Positions 8,597 to 17,225 of a stretch of 64,000 bases of DNA are shown here, in pieces; the stretch's first letter is position 1; each line of letters opens with the position of its first letter. The stretch comes from Shewanella benthica (GTDB lineage Bacteria > Pseudomonadota > Gammaproteobacteria > Enterobacterales > Shewanellaceae), in contig JAKVHY010000027.1 in NCBI GenBank assembly GCA_023284085.1, positions 23,893 through 87,892 on the forward strand, read 5' to 3'. A program made the position numbers and the translations under genes. Under the pieces are notes generated by a model. It ran no database searches, had not been told where the DNA came from, and saw nothing but the letters and a program-made list of their open reading frames with translations.

Positions 8597-8625
8597 CCCT
8601 CCCAGGACTGGTCCTTTTGGGAGGG
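8597..8625 (+). promoter_or_regulatory. GC-rich hairpin just before vgrG
   Basis: CCCTCCCA pairs with TGGGAGGG, with an inner GGAC/GTCC pair, ending 32 bases before the vgrG start. No U-tract follows, so it is more likely an mRNA leader structure than a terminator. Confidence 0.4.
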
Positions 8626-8657
8626 GAGCACCCATCAAATTGCATTAGGATATTGCG

Positions 8658-10700
8658 ATGTCACCAGTGGAAAATGGATTGTGTTATCGGTTTAGCGCCG
8701 AAGGTGTGAGCGATGACAGTTTTAGTGTATTGGCATTTGACTTTATTGAGGGCTTATCCTCACCATTCGAGGTCAAATTAACCCTACTGAGTCGACTGGA
8801 TAACCTTACCCCAGTGTCGATTGTCGACCAGAATGGCTTACTGAGCTGGTATCAAGATGGCAAGTTGCAACGTCAGGTTCACGGCATCGTCAGTCAGTTC
8901 AGTAAAGCCGACACTGGCCATCATCATACCCAATATCACATTACTCTAGTGCCAGCCCTATCCAGGTTAACACTGCGACAAAACAGCCGTATATTCCAAC
9001 AAAAAAGTGTGCTGCAAATCATTGCCACTGTGCTCACCGAAATGGGGATCAAGGATTACGCGTTCAGTTGTGAAGCCAGATTTGAGTCTGAAGTGCGAGA
9101 ATATTGCGTCCAATACCGAGAAAACGATTTCGACTTTATCTCACGTTTAGCTGCTGAAGTGGGCCTATTCTATTATTTTCAGCACAGTGAAAAAGCGCAT
9201 ACCTTAATCTTCAGCGACAATACAGATAAACAGTCAAAATTAAATGCGTCATTTCCCTACAACGCCACCAGTGGCGGCGCAACGGATGCTCCCTTTGTCG
9301 GCTCATTTAGCTATCGCCACCAAATAAGACCCGCAAGCGTCACACTCAAAGACAACAGCTTCAAGAAGCCCCTATACAGCTTTCTACAAACCAGCACGGG
9401 CAAATCATTGGAATTTCAGCGGCCCGATTATGAGCACTTCGACTATCCGGGTCGTTACAAGGATGACGAGGCGGGTATCCCCATTACGAGAGTGCGCCAA
9501 GAGTACCTGCGCCGTGATGCGCAGTTAGCTACAGGCCGCAGCAACATAATGCAAACCAGCAGTGGCAACAAGTTTGACCTCATGGAGCATAGCGATACTG
9601 CGCTCAATCGCGATTGGCTTATCGTCACGGTTCAACATAAAGGCGAGCAAGGGGCTGCGGCGGAAGAGGCAAACACCCAGAGCGTCACCACATATAACAA
9701 CGAATTTACCGCCATTCCAGGCAACGCACCATGGCAGGCGACACCTAAGTCTAAACCTCTGGTCACAGGTCCCCAGAGTGCGACTGTGGTTGGCCCCAAA
9801 GATGAAGAAATCTTCTGTGATGAATTTGGCCGGGTAAAAGTGCAGTTTCCCTGGGACAGATACGGTTTTAGCGATGACAAGTCCAGCTGTTGGGTACGTG
9901 TCAGCCAAGGTTGGTCCGGCGGACAATATGGCATGGTAGCGATTCCCAGAATAGGTCATCAAGTCATCGTCAGCTTCTTAGAGGGCGACCCCGATCAGCC
10001 TATTATCACAGGTCGCACCTTTCATAGTATCAATCAGGTGCCTTACCCGCTGCCTGCAAACAAAACCCGCACCGTACTCAAGACTCAAACCCATAAGGGA
10101 CAAGGCAGTAACGAGTTGCGCTTCGAAGATGAGGCTGACAATCAAGAGATATATATCCATGCCCAGAAGGACATGAACTCCTTGGTTGAAAACGACCAAA
10201 GCCAACATATCAAACACGATAACCACCAAGATATAGAGAACGAGCGCTTTACCCGTATCAAGAACAATGACCACCTAACCGTCTCGGCTGACAGTCTCAC
10301 TGTCGTGAAACAAGATGCCAGTGTGAATGTTGAAGGTAAGCAAAACAGCAAAGTCGGTAAAAAATCGATATTGGAAGTCGGCACAGAAGTTCATCTGAAA
10401 GCCGGCACGAAAATCGTTATCGAGGCCGGTGCAGAGTTGACGCTTAAAGTCGGTGGCAGTTTCCTCAAGATCGACCCTGCAGGTGTACATCTGGTCGGCG
10501 CAGCCATTAATCTTAACTCAGGTGGTAGCGCGAGTTCAGGGAGTGGTTATAGCGGTCAGTTGGCGACCCTGCCTGGTAATGTCGAAGCCGCAGTCTTGCC
10601 GCCTCCCATGGGGAAGGTTGATTTAAGCGCATTACTTGTTGCCGATACTTTTTCTGCTCCCATGGTAAAAGTGTGTCCTCTATTGGGGGCTGATAAATAG
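8658..10700 (+). CDS. vgrG: type VI secretion tip protein VgrG
   Basis: A 680-residue VgrG, the trimeric spike at the tip of the type VI secretion tube. The N-terminal part (about 1-330) is the gp27-like hub domain (GVSDDSFSVLAFDFIEGLSSPF; later YCVQYRENDFDFISRLAAEVGLFYYF). The gp5-like OB fold follows with DEFGRVKVQFPWDR and WVRVSQGWSGGQYGMVAIPRIGHQVIVSFLEGDPDQPII, then a beta-helix needle of repeated short strands and a short C-terminal tail (to 680) with no enzymatic extension. No structural T6SS genes are in the window, so this is an orphan island that must use a secretion machine encoded elsewhere. Its stop overlaps the next gene's GTG start by one base. Confidence 0.95.
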   Translation: MSPVENGLCYRFSAEGVSDDSFSVLAFDFIEGLSSPFEVKLTLLSRLDNLTPVSIVDQNGLLSWYQDGKLQRQVHGIVSQFSKADTGHHHTQYHITLVPALSRLTLRQNSRIFQQKSVLQIIATVLTEMGIKDYAFSCEARFESEVREYCVQYRENDFDFISRLAAEVGLFYYFQHSEKAHTLIFSDNTDKQSKLNASFPYNATSGGATDAPFVGSFSYRHQIRPASVTLKDNSFKKPLYSFLQTSTGKSLEFQRPDYEHFDYPGRYKDDEAGIPITRVRQEYLRRDAQLATGRSNIMQTSSGNKFDLMEHSDTALNRDWLIVTVQHKGEQGAAAEEANTQSVTTYNNEFTAIPGNAPWQATPKSKPLVTGPQSATVVGPKDEEIFCDEFGRVKVQFPWDRYGFSDDKSSCWVRVSQGWSGGQYGMVAIPRIGHQVIVSFLEGDPDQPIITGRTFHSINQVPYPLPANKTRTVLKTQTHKGQGSNELRFEDEADNQEIYIHAQKDMNSLVENDQSQHIKHDNHQDIENERFTRIKNNDHLTVSADSLTVVKQDASVNVEGKQNSKVGKKSILEVGTEVHLKAGTKIVIEAGAELTLKVGGSFLKIDPAGVHLVGAAINLNSGGSASSGSGYSGQLATLPGNVEAAVLPPPMGKVDLSALLVADTFSAPMVKVCPLLGADK

Positions 10701-11131
10701 TGTTAAAACAGTGGATTGAAAGTCAGCAACAAGCGGTTTATCTTTTGGTGGATCTGTTATCACAACCTGAATTACTGCCGCTGTTTTGTCGACAGGGTGG
10801 TGAGGACGCGCAGCCTTTGTTTCAACCGGCGGAGTTTGAAGAGCATAAAGAGAAAGGTCCCTGGTTATTACCCTTGTCGCAATTGATCAAAAAAGATCCT
10901 GATATTCTGACAGAGTACTCGTCTTTAGCTGGGATTTGGTTAAGCAGCGCTCATAGTCCAGAAGCTGTATCCAAACATTTACAAAGTTTATTGCTGGCTA
11001 TTTATGAAGGCGAGGCGGTACTTTTTCGCTATTACGATATCAATGTATTGGCACCTTTCCTCTCATCTTTGACAGTTACTAAACAAGAAGAGTTTATGGG
11101 ACCATATTCATCACCTTGCCATGGAGCATGA
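10700..11131 (+). CDS. DUF4123 (Tap-type) effector adaptor, N-terminal part, frameshifted
   Basis: A 143-codon frame starting with GTG in TAGTG overlap with vgrG. Residues 15-130 match DUF4123, the adaptor that loads a type VI effector onto its VgrG (VYLLVDLLSQPELLPLF, then AVLFRYYDINVLAPFLSSLT). The domain normally continues after F(L/M)GP. Here the frame reads FMGPYSSPCHGA and stops, while the frame one base on reads through the same stretch as IHHLAMEHDQHWL and continues for another 126 residues. Removing one base after GGACCA gives GPIHHLAMEHDQ. This is therefore probably the front half of one gene of about 267 codons broken by a one-base insertion, a real mutation or an assembly error. 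Confidence 0.78.
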   Translation: MLKQWIESQQQAVYLLVDLLSQPELLPLFCRQGGEDAQPLFQPAEFEEHKEKGPWLLPLSQLIKKDPDILTEYSSLAGIWLSSAHSPEAVSKHLQSLLLAIYEGEAVLFRYYDINVLAPFLSSLTVTKQEEFMGPYSSPCHGA

Positions 11132-11501
11132 CCAGCATTGGCTGAGCTTTAGCAATAAGCTAAACAGGGAATATGATGCATCCCGCGATGTCCCTTGGTG
11201 GCATCTCAATCCCGAACAATTAGCCTCCCAAAGTAATCTACCTAGGCATGTTTATACCATCGAACGTCAATTATGGCAGCAGTTGCATCCGTTAATGTGC
11301 ATGCAACCTATGAGAAAAGAGATCATTGAATCTGCAATCATCTCGGCGAAACAAGAGAACATGGATGAGTTCGATATCCCCATGTGGGCTGCAGCCCAGC
11401 TAGGGAAAAGTGTGAATTATTCACCCGAAGGGATAGTACTGGGTATGAAATTAAATAAGCAAGAGAGTCTGACTCTAGCAAGATGGATGGAAAGTGTATG
11501 A
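11121..11501 (+). CDS. DUF4123 adaptor, C-terminal part of the split gene
   Basis: A 126-codon frame (MEHDQHWLSFSNKL...) overlapping the end of the preceding frame by 11 bases. It has no ribosome binding site, and the same frame is open upstream of the ATG through IHHLA. It therefore reads as the continuation of the DUF4123 protein, whose C-terminal half usually recognises the effector. PWWHLNPEQLASQSNLPRHV and IERQLWQQLHPLM are typical of the tail of such adaptors. Its TGA overlaps the effector's ATG (ATGA), which implies the original reading frame was translationally coupled to the effector gene. Confidence 0.7.
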   Translation: MEHDQHWLSFSNKLNREYDASRDVPWWHLNPEQLASQSNLPRHVYTIERQLWQQLHPLMCMQPMRKEIIESAIISAKQENMDEFDIPMWAAAQLGKSVNYSPEGIVLGMKLNKQESLTLARWMESV

Positions 11502-13528
11502 GTAATCAACATTGTATCGCTTGTGAACAGTTAGACCACTGGATTGAAATTGATATTCGCGATGAGAATAATCATCCCTTTCAAGGCATTAAGGCATTCA
11601 TCACAGACAGTGGCGGCAATAGCCAAGAGGTAACCCTCACAGGTCGACCACAGCTGCTGAACAATCTCGCTCCAGGTATTGTCACCATTACACTAGACAC
11701 AGAACCTTGGCTGACTGAATCCATGACTAGGAAGCCACGACTCGAAAGCGAAGATAATCAGGTTGTGAGCTATTCAGAGCAAAAAAATGGCTTCAGTGAT
11801 ACGCCAAAAAACTACTTACATTTAACCAGCGGCGATCTTGTCACCGAGCCCCCCAAAACACCACTTCCCGAGCGCCACCAAACAGGTAAAGGTGACAGCG
11901 GTGAATATGAACTCTTTACCAATAAATCTTATGTATTAGAAGTCAAAGCGTTTAATTGGCTTACCGTGCGCATGGGACTGTTCTTTGATGGCACGGGTAA
12001 TAATACCGCCAATGCCCTGTGGGGCCGTGAGCAACGAGAGCTACACGTAAATAAGTGGATGCAAAAATGCGGCGCCGATAGCCCAGAAGCGTTGCAGGCT
12101 ATGCGTGATGCTTGCGAAGCTCCAGATAACAGCGTTGAGGTCGAAGGCAGCGCAACTAACGGACTCACCAATATCCAGAAGTTAAGAGATCTCTATATCG
12201 ATAGAAGCTACCCAGAAGACTCTTTATATCAAATTGGCCTCTATGTTCATGGTATTGGTACCTCTCTTGAAGCTCCAACCAGTCAAGGGATTGATGGTGA
12301 CAGTGCAGTTGGCAGCGGCATGGGGCGGGGCGAGACAGGAGTTGAATCACGAGTCGAATTTGGTTATACCGAAATTATTGATAACTTTAAATTCAGTCAT
12401 TGGCCAAACATACAAAGCGATTATGACGGCATAGGCAAATTCGAATTCGATACTTTCGGCTTCAGCCGTGGTGCGGCCGCCGCTCGCCACTGTGTCAACC
12501 AGATATTATTGGAAGAGGATAACCCAGTAGCTAAGTACATCGAAGAAACGCTATCCGATATCAGGCTACATCCACATTTCGACTGGCAAGATAACCAGTA
12601 CTGCTACATCAACTTTGTCGGTATTTTCGATACCGTTGCAGCAATCATCACCGGCCTTGATGGTTTCGATGGGGCTCACGATGATGACAATGGATCCGTT
12701 AAGCTTTATCTGGACCCCAAACGTGTCGGTAAAGTGGTGCATTTAACCGCGCATCCCCAAGATGAATTTCGCTATAACTTCTCACTCAATCGCCTCAATA
12801 ATGCCTCCAGTAACCCAAGCAGTGATTTTGTTGAAATCACGTTACCAGGTGTACACTCCGATATCGGCGGCGGTTATCCTTCACGGCATTTCTTTTCTGG
12901 AAAATTACAAAAGTACGATCCCTTTTTCACCGATTCTAAGTTAGTGGCAATAGAGCGCAGCAGTTACCGTAGCAAATGGGGAACCACTACTGAAGAAGCG
13001 ATGAAAAAGACAAAAGCCTATGAGAGAATACAGCAAGAAAAGCAGCGATTAATAAATAATAATTGGTGTCAGGAGCAAGACTTAAGCATTACACATCGCA
13101 CCTATCGAGGTCAGCGAGGCAGAGAGCCGAGTATCATCATTAATTTGATTATGTCTCGTATAGTCGAAGGCGACTTATCTCGCTTAGCATTAAGGTTAAT
13201 GGCCGGGCTAGCTGAATTTAAAGGAGTAAAACTTGATACTAAAAAAGCAAGCATTTGGACTGATGACGATAATTATGTTATCACCGACTTTAATGACAAT
13301 TACCAAGTACTAGATCAATCGCTTACCAATATCAGCCAACAGGTATTGGAGCAGGCAAAACAAGGTAAAATTTTACCTCTGTTATTAGATGATAAATTTC
13401 ATCGAGCCTTAAGGCCTCATTTTATTCACCATAGTTCAGGTTTTGAAATCTTAGGGGGCTTGATTACGCCCAATGTCCCCAATGAGAATTTTGTGCGCAC
13501 TTCATACTCTTGTAAGCAAGGAGCATAA
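11498..13528 (+). CDS. type VI lipase effector, DUF2235 (Tle1-like)
   Basis: A 676-residue putative antibacterial phospholipase carried by the VgrG encoded upstream. The N-terminal 150 residues are a probable loading region; the DUF2235 alpha/beta-hydrolase domain starts at MGLFFDGTGNN. It has the nucleophile elbow GFSRGAAAARH (Ser about 323), FVGIFDTVAAI (Asp about 378) and LPGVHSDIGGGYP (His about 453), the blocks expected of the Tle1 family. The start at 11498 is chosen because ATGA overlaps the previous stop and GGAAAG precedes it; a Met five codons earlier is less likely. The next gene, coupled to it, probably encodes the immunity protein. Phospholipase specificity (A1 or A2) cannot be judged. 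Confidence 0.88.
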   Translation: MSNQHCIACEQLDHWIEIDIRDENNHPFQGIKAFITDSGGNSQEVTLTGRPQLLNNLAPGIVTITLDTEPWLTESMTRKPRLESEDNQVVSYSEQKNGFSDTPKNYLHLTSGDLVTEPPKTPLPERHQTGKGDSGEYELFTNKSYVLEVKAFNWLTVRMGLFFDGTGNNTANALWGREQRELHVNKWMQKCGADSPEALQAMRDACEAPDNSVEVEGSATNGLTNIQKLRDLYIDRSYPEDSLYQIGLYVHGIGTSLEAPTSQGIDGDSAVGSGMGRGETGVESRVEFGYTEIIDNFKFSHWPNIQSDYDGIGKFEFDTFGFSRGAAAARHCVNQILLEEDNPVAKYIEETLSDIRLHPHFDWQDNQYCYINFVGIFDTVAAIITGLDGFDGAHDDDNGSVKLYLDPKRVGKVVHLTAHPQDEFRYNFSLNRLNNASSNPSSDFVEITLPGVHSDIGGGYPSRHFFSGKLQKYDPFFTDSKLVAIERSSYRSKWGTTTEEAMKKTKAYERIQQEKQRLINNNWCQEQDLSITHRTYRGQRGREPSIIINLIMSRIVEGDLSRLALRLMAGLAEFKGVKLDTKKASIWTDDDNYVITDFNDNYQVLDQSLTNISQQVLEQAKQGKILPLLLDDKFHRALRPHFIHHSSGFEILGGLITPNVPNENFVRTSYSCKQGA

Positions 13529-14715
13529 TGATACTAGTAGATAGAAATAGGATGATTCCATATTTTTTTAGGATCAAGAAATTAAAGCAAGTTGTTATGG
13601 TACTGCTATCACTATTTTTTTTCCAAGCATGCGCTGGAGGAGAAGCCAATATTGATTTAAAAGACGGCTCTACTTGGCGCATTTATGCCACAGCCCCATT
13701 TTATTATGATGTTTATGTAGAGCAAGTGAATACATATAACGACAATTTAGGTTGGGCAACATCTCATACTAGGCTCAATCGCTCTTATGATTCTCGGGCA
13801 GAGAGAATTAAGGAAGCTAAATTCTCACACTGGACATTTGACCCTTTTAGTTTGGAGCTATACGGCAATTATGTGAATAGCGCACAAACTATTTCCCCAA
13901 AAGTGAATGCGCCTGAGCAAGTATTTATTGCTTGGCTGTCGTTAGCTGAGGGGAAATATTATCAGCTGGACTATTTTTTAAGTCCGGAGTTGCGGCAAAC
14001 AATGCTGCATAATCTGTTATATAAAGACAAAGATGGCCTCGGCTGCGGCAGTATTTTGTTGTTCGGTTTTATTCCAGGGGGTGAAGCAAATGTTTGGCTG
14101 GGCGCTTGCGGGAAATACACTTTTATTGAGCGAGTCAAAGCACTGATGGGCCCTTTTGATGAGAGTTACTTTGGTAAAGGACATCAAAGCCGTTTATATC
14201 CAGGATTAATCCGTCGCCAAAAAGAAAGAGCAGAGGCCGATGGCGTCACCCTTTTTCCTATTCCTCCTGAGCGCTTAGAGCATATGCGTAATAGCAATAC
14301 AGCGCCCGGCTCCCCAGTGTTATTAACCAAAAAGTCGCCTCCAAAGCTCACACACTGCTGGGCGGAAAAACCCTACAACCTTAAAGTGAAGCTTGAAATA
14401 GGATCGCCGCAACATCAGCTATCACGCCGTATCTGGAATAATGCCTATGACTTTGCGGTAAAAGTACGTTACCTCGATACGGGGATTCATCTAGCCTGGC
14501 AAGAAGCCGAAGATAAAGGGTTCAATGCCCAGCAAAGAGAGTTATGGGTTCTTGCCAGATTGAGTGCTCAAGGCCAAGTTCCAGCGACTCAGATTGCAAA
14601 AGGACTGGAACTCAATTCGGTTGAAGTGAAGCAAGTACAGACCTGGGCCGATGATTTTTGCCGCGCCGACAGTAAATTATCTAGTTCGAGTCAGAATGAA
14701 ACTAATCTCGAATGA
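13528..14715 (+). CDS. lipoprotein, DUF2931-type, probable effector immunity protein
   Basis: A 395-residue exported protein. The signal segment VVMVLLSLFFFQAC puts a lipobox-like cysteine at residue 35, though the -3 to -1 residues (FQA) are atypical. The mature start, with WRIYATAPFYYDVYVEQVN, fits DUF2931, a family often found beside DUF2235 effectors. Placement after a lipase effector, an overlap (TAATG) with AAGGAG in front, and export to the periplasm all fit an immunity protein that blocks the toxin where it is delivered. The C-terminal 100 residues (LEIGSPQHQLSRRIWNNAYDFAV...) look like a separate helical region. Function is inferred from context. Confidence 0.7.
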   Translation: MILVDRNRMIPYFFRIKKLKQVVMVLLSLFFFQACAGGEANIDLKDGSTWRIYATAPFYYDVYVEQVNTYNDNLGWATSHTRLNRSYDSRAERIKEAKFSHWTFDPFSLELYGNYVNSAQTISPKVNAPEQVFIAWLSLAEGKYYQLDYFLSPELRQTMLHNLLYKDKDGLGCGSILLFGFIPGGEANVWLGACGKYTFIERVKALMGPFDESYFGKGHQSRLYPGLIRRQKERAEADGVTLFPIPPERLEHMRNSNTAPGSPVLLTKKSPPKLTHCWAEKPYNLKVKLEIGSPQHQLSRRIWNNAYDFAVKVRYLDTGIHLAWQEAEDKGFNAQQRELWVLARLSAQGQVPATQIAKGLELNSVEVKQVQTWADDFCRADSKLSSSSQNETNLE

Positions 14716-14742
14716 AGCTAACGCCAATCTAAGAAGATACTT

Positions 14743-14769
14743 AAAGGGCTCGTTATTCAACAAGCCCTT
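14743..14769 (+). terminator. weak hairpin after the type VI island
   Basis: AAGGGCT pairs with AGCCCTT over a 12- to 13-base loop, with TCTCGTT after it. It ends the island's transcript at best weakly. Confidence 0.4.
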
Positions 14770-14778
14770 CTCGTTACT

Positions 14779-14835
14779 ATTCACTAGCAACTAGCTAGGA
14801 TTCACTAGCCCACTAGCTACTCTTCACTAACGACA
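14779..14835. repeat. degenerate tandem repeat rich in CTAG
   Basis: Three imperfect copies of a 20- to 23-base unit (ATTCACTAGCAACTAGCTAG; ATTCACTAGCCCACTAGCTA; TTCACTAACGACACTAACC) fill the gap between two convergent genes. CTAG occurs five times. See the related CCTAGG palindromes elsewhere in the window. Confidence 0.5.
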
Positions 14836-17178
14836 CTAACCACCAGTGAACTTCTGCCACCAGGATAATGGCTCACCGCAGTTTTTCGCCGGGTGATAAC
14901 TGCCACTCAAGGCTGGCAACGCAATGGTATTTTCACAACCCGCTTCCATCGCTTTACCGGTTAAACGATCGAAGTGACCATTAACCACGCCATTAATAGG
15001 TGTGCGCCTTAGGCTGATAGGTGGACGATTATTGAGGAAGTCTTGGTAGACGGCCATGGCGCCGCTGCTGCCGTAGAGTCCAGTCTTACCGTTATCGTCG
15101 CGACCAACCCAGATTGCGGCGACGTTACGTTCATCGAAGCCAGCAAACCAAGAATCGCGAGAATCATTACTGGTACCAGTCTTACCCGCAAGGCTAGTGC
15201 TTGGGAATGCCTTACCTAAACGAGCCGCGGTGCCAGATTGAACCACTTGGGTCATGGCATATTGCACCAAGAAGTCTGTCGCAGGGTCTATCGCCTGACT
15301 CTGAGGAATACGTGATACTGGCAGCGGATTATTGTCTTTGTCTAACACGGCCGTGATAGAAGATAGTCGACGATAGCGTCCATTATCGGCAATGGTTTGA
15401 TAAACCTGAGCCACCATCAAGGGCGAGCCACTAACCGCTCCCAGCAGCATAGAAGGATACTCAGAGATTTTCTCCCTCCAGCCCGCCTTGTCTAAGGTCG
15501 TGGCCACACTACTGACTCCGATAGCCATGCCCAAGTTCACAGTGGGCACATTCATCGATTTCTTGAAGCCTGTGAGCAGGGGCACCTCACCGCTAAACTT
15601 TCTGGTCACATTCTGTGGAGACCAGGTCTTACCATGACCATTTTTCAAGGTAATGGGCTGGTCTTTCAGTGGCGTCGCCAGATTATACTTATCGGCTTGC
15701 TTGAGCGCAGTGGCATAGACAAAAGGTTTTATCAGGGACCCTATGGGACGACGTATTTCAACGGCGCGGTTATAGCCCTTGTAGCCCGGAGATTTATCTC
15801 CCACCATGGCAGCAATACCGGCTGTAGCCTTGTCGGTCAACACCATACCAACTTGAAGCTGCTTATCATTCTTGCCTAATCGAGCCATCACCTTCTTGAC
15901 CGACTTTTCGGCCGCTTCCTGGGCCATAGGATCGAGTGTGGTGTACACCTTAATCCCCGACTGCTTGAGTAAGGTATCTCCGAAGCGTCTCGCCAGTTCA
16001 TGTTTCACCACGGCAAAGAAGGCGGGTAACTTTTGATGTACAGGCCTATCTGACTTTCTCAAGCCCAGAGGAGATTCGGCGGCGGCCTGGTATTGGGCAA
16101 CAGAGATCTTTTCCCCTTCCATCAAGAGCCTAAGTACTAAGTCTCGTCGCTCCTGAGCACGCTCGGGAGAACGCCAAGGATTGTAATAAGAAGGACCCTT
16201 AATCACGGCGACTAAGAAAGCCTGTTGAGACAGAGTCAATTCGGCGATAGGACGACCAAAATAAAACTGAGACGCCAGCCCCATGCCGTGTACGCCACGG
16301 GCCTTATCTTGACCCATATAGACTTCATTGAGATACGCTTCTAAGATCTCATCTTTGCCATAACGGAAATCGATGATCAAGGCCATCAAGGCTTCACGGG
16401 CCTTACGCACCAGTGAACGCTCGCTCGATAGAAAGAAGTTTTTAGCCAGCTGCTGGGTCAGTGTCGAGCCCCCCTGCACCGTTCTTCCCGCGCTGATGTT
16501 GACCATCAAGGCGCGGAGGATGGCTAAAGGGTTCACGCCGTAGTGTTCGTAGAAGCTTCTGTCTTCGACCAGAATGAGGGCTTCTATAATCGATGACGGC
16601 ATCTTATCGGCTTTCACAAACACCCTATCTTCGCCATCACCTGTGATGATTCGATCCAGTAATACCGGTTCGAGATGGAACACAGCCAGTTGACGATGAT
16701 CTTGGGAGCGGGAAACAGCACTCACACCTTGAGAATCGAAGGTGATCATCACCCTCTGCTCCGCCTGATCCCCTTGAGGATGCAGAAAAGGCCTACGCCA
16801 GAGATCGACTCTGGTTCTGGATGCGGAAAACTCACCGACCTGTCTGGGGTTGGCGACCTTGCGATAACCGAGCAACTTAAGCTCTGAAATTAATTGGCCA
16901 TGACTGACTGCAGCGCCGGGATAAAGGGCCATAGAGCGACTGAATACCTGAGCGGGAAGGTGCCATTTCTGCCCTTCAAATTTACGCGCTATGATTTGAT
17001 CCAGATAGATACTGTAAATAGACACTGCTGCGATGACAATAACGCCAAGCTTCCAGCCGATAGACCAGACTTTACGGCCCCAGCCAGAGGATACTTTTTT
17101 AGCCGATGGCTTTTTACGCGGCTTAGCTTTAGATGGTGCTTTCTTAGCACCTTGTTTAGATACGGCTTTCTTTGTCAT
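14836..17178 (-). CDS. mrcB: penicillin-binding protein 1b
   Basis: A 780-residue bifunctional class A PBP that polymerises and cross-links peptidoglycan. A Lys/Ala-rich cytoplasmic tail precedes one membrane helix (about 38-60), a UB2H-like region, the GT51 glycosyltransferase with EDRSFYEHYG (catalytic Glu about 205) and GGSTLTQQLAKN, and the transpeptidase with GSLIKPF (Ser about 481), SMN and KTGTS. The ATG at 17178 is preferred over a TTG eight codons upstream. It lies downstream of hrpB on the same strand, the order also seen in Escherichia coli. An outer-membrane activator of the LpoB kind is not encoded nearby. Confidence 0.97.
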   Translation of the reverse strand: MTKKAVSKQGAKKAPSKAKPRKKPSAKKVSSGWGRKVWSIGWKLGVIVIAAVSIYSIYLDQIIARKFEGQKWHLPAQVFSRSMALYPGAAVSHGQLISELKLLGYRKVANPRQVGEFSASRTRVDLWRRPFLHPQGDQAEQRVMITFDSQGVSAVSRSQDHRQLAVFHLEPVLLDRIITGDGEDRVFVKADKMPSSIIEALILVEDRSFYEHYGVNPLAILRALMVNISAGRTVQGGSTLTQQLAKNFFLSSERSLVRKAREALMALIIDFRYGKDEILEAYLNEVYMGQDKARGVHGMGLASQFYFGRPIAELTLSQQAFLVAVIKGPSYYNPWRSPERAQERRDLVLRLLMEGEKISVAQYQAAAESPLGLRKSDRPVHQKLPAFFAVVKHELARRFGDTLLKQSGIKVYTTLDPMAQEAAEKSVKKVMARLGKNDKQLQVGMVLTDKATAGIAAMVGDKSPGYKGYNRAVEIRRPIGSLIKPFVYATALKQADKYNLATPLKDQPITLKNGHGKTWSPQNVTRKFSGEVPLLTGFKKSMNVPTVNLGMAIGVSSVATTLDKAGWREKISEYPSMLLGAVSGSPLMVAQVYQTIADNGRYRRLSSITAVLDKDNNPLPVSRIPQSQAIDPATDFLVQYAMTQVVQSGTAARLGKAFPSTSLAGKTGTSNDSRDSWFAGFDERNVAAIWVGRDDNGKTGLYGSSGAMAVYQDFLNNRPPISLRRTPINGVVNGHFDRLTGKAMEAGCENTIALPALSGSYHPAKNCGEPLSWWQKFTGG

Positions 17179-17225
17179 CTTTATTCCGAAAAAAGGTTTC
17201 AACTCCGGTGAATTAAGCTCCGGAG

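Larger units (their letters stand above)
8170..8657. other. divergent intergenic region before porin and vgrG
   Basis: 488 bases between the divergently read porin and vgrG genes. It holds three tandem dyads (8298-8356) and two long hairpins (8555-8590, 8597-8625). A 76-codon open frame within it lacks a ribosome binding site and is not credible as a gene. Confidence 0.55.

Noticed and set aside
9525..10490. Several minus-strand open frames inside vgrG
   Set aside because: All lie antisense to a long, clearly conserved coding region and are explained by its codon bias.
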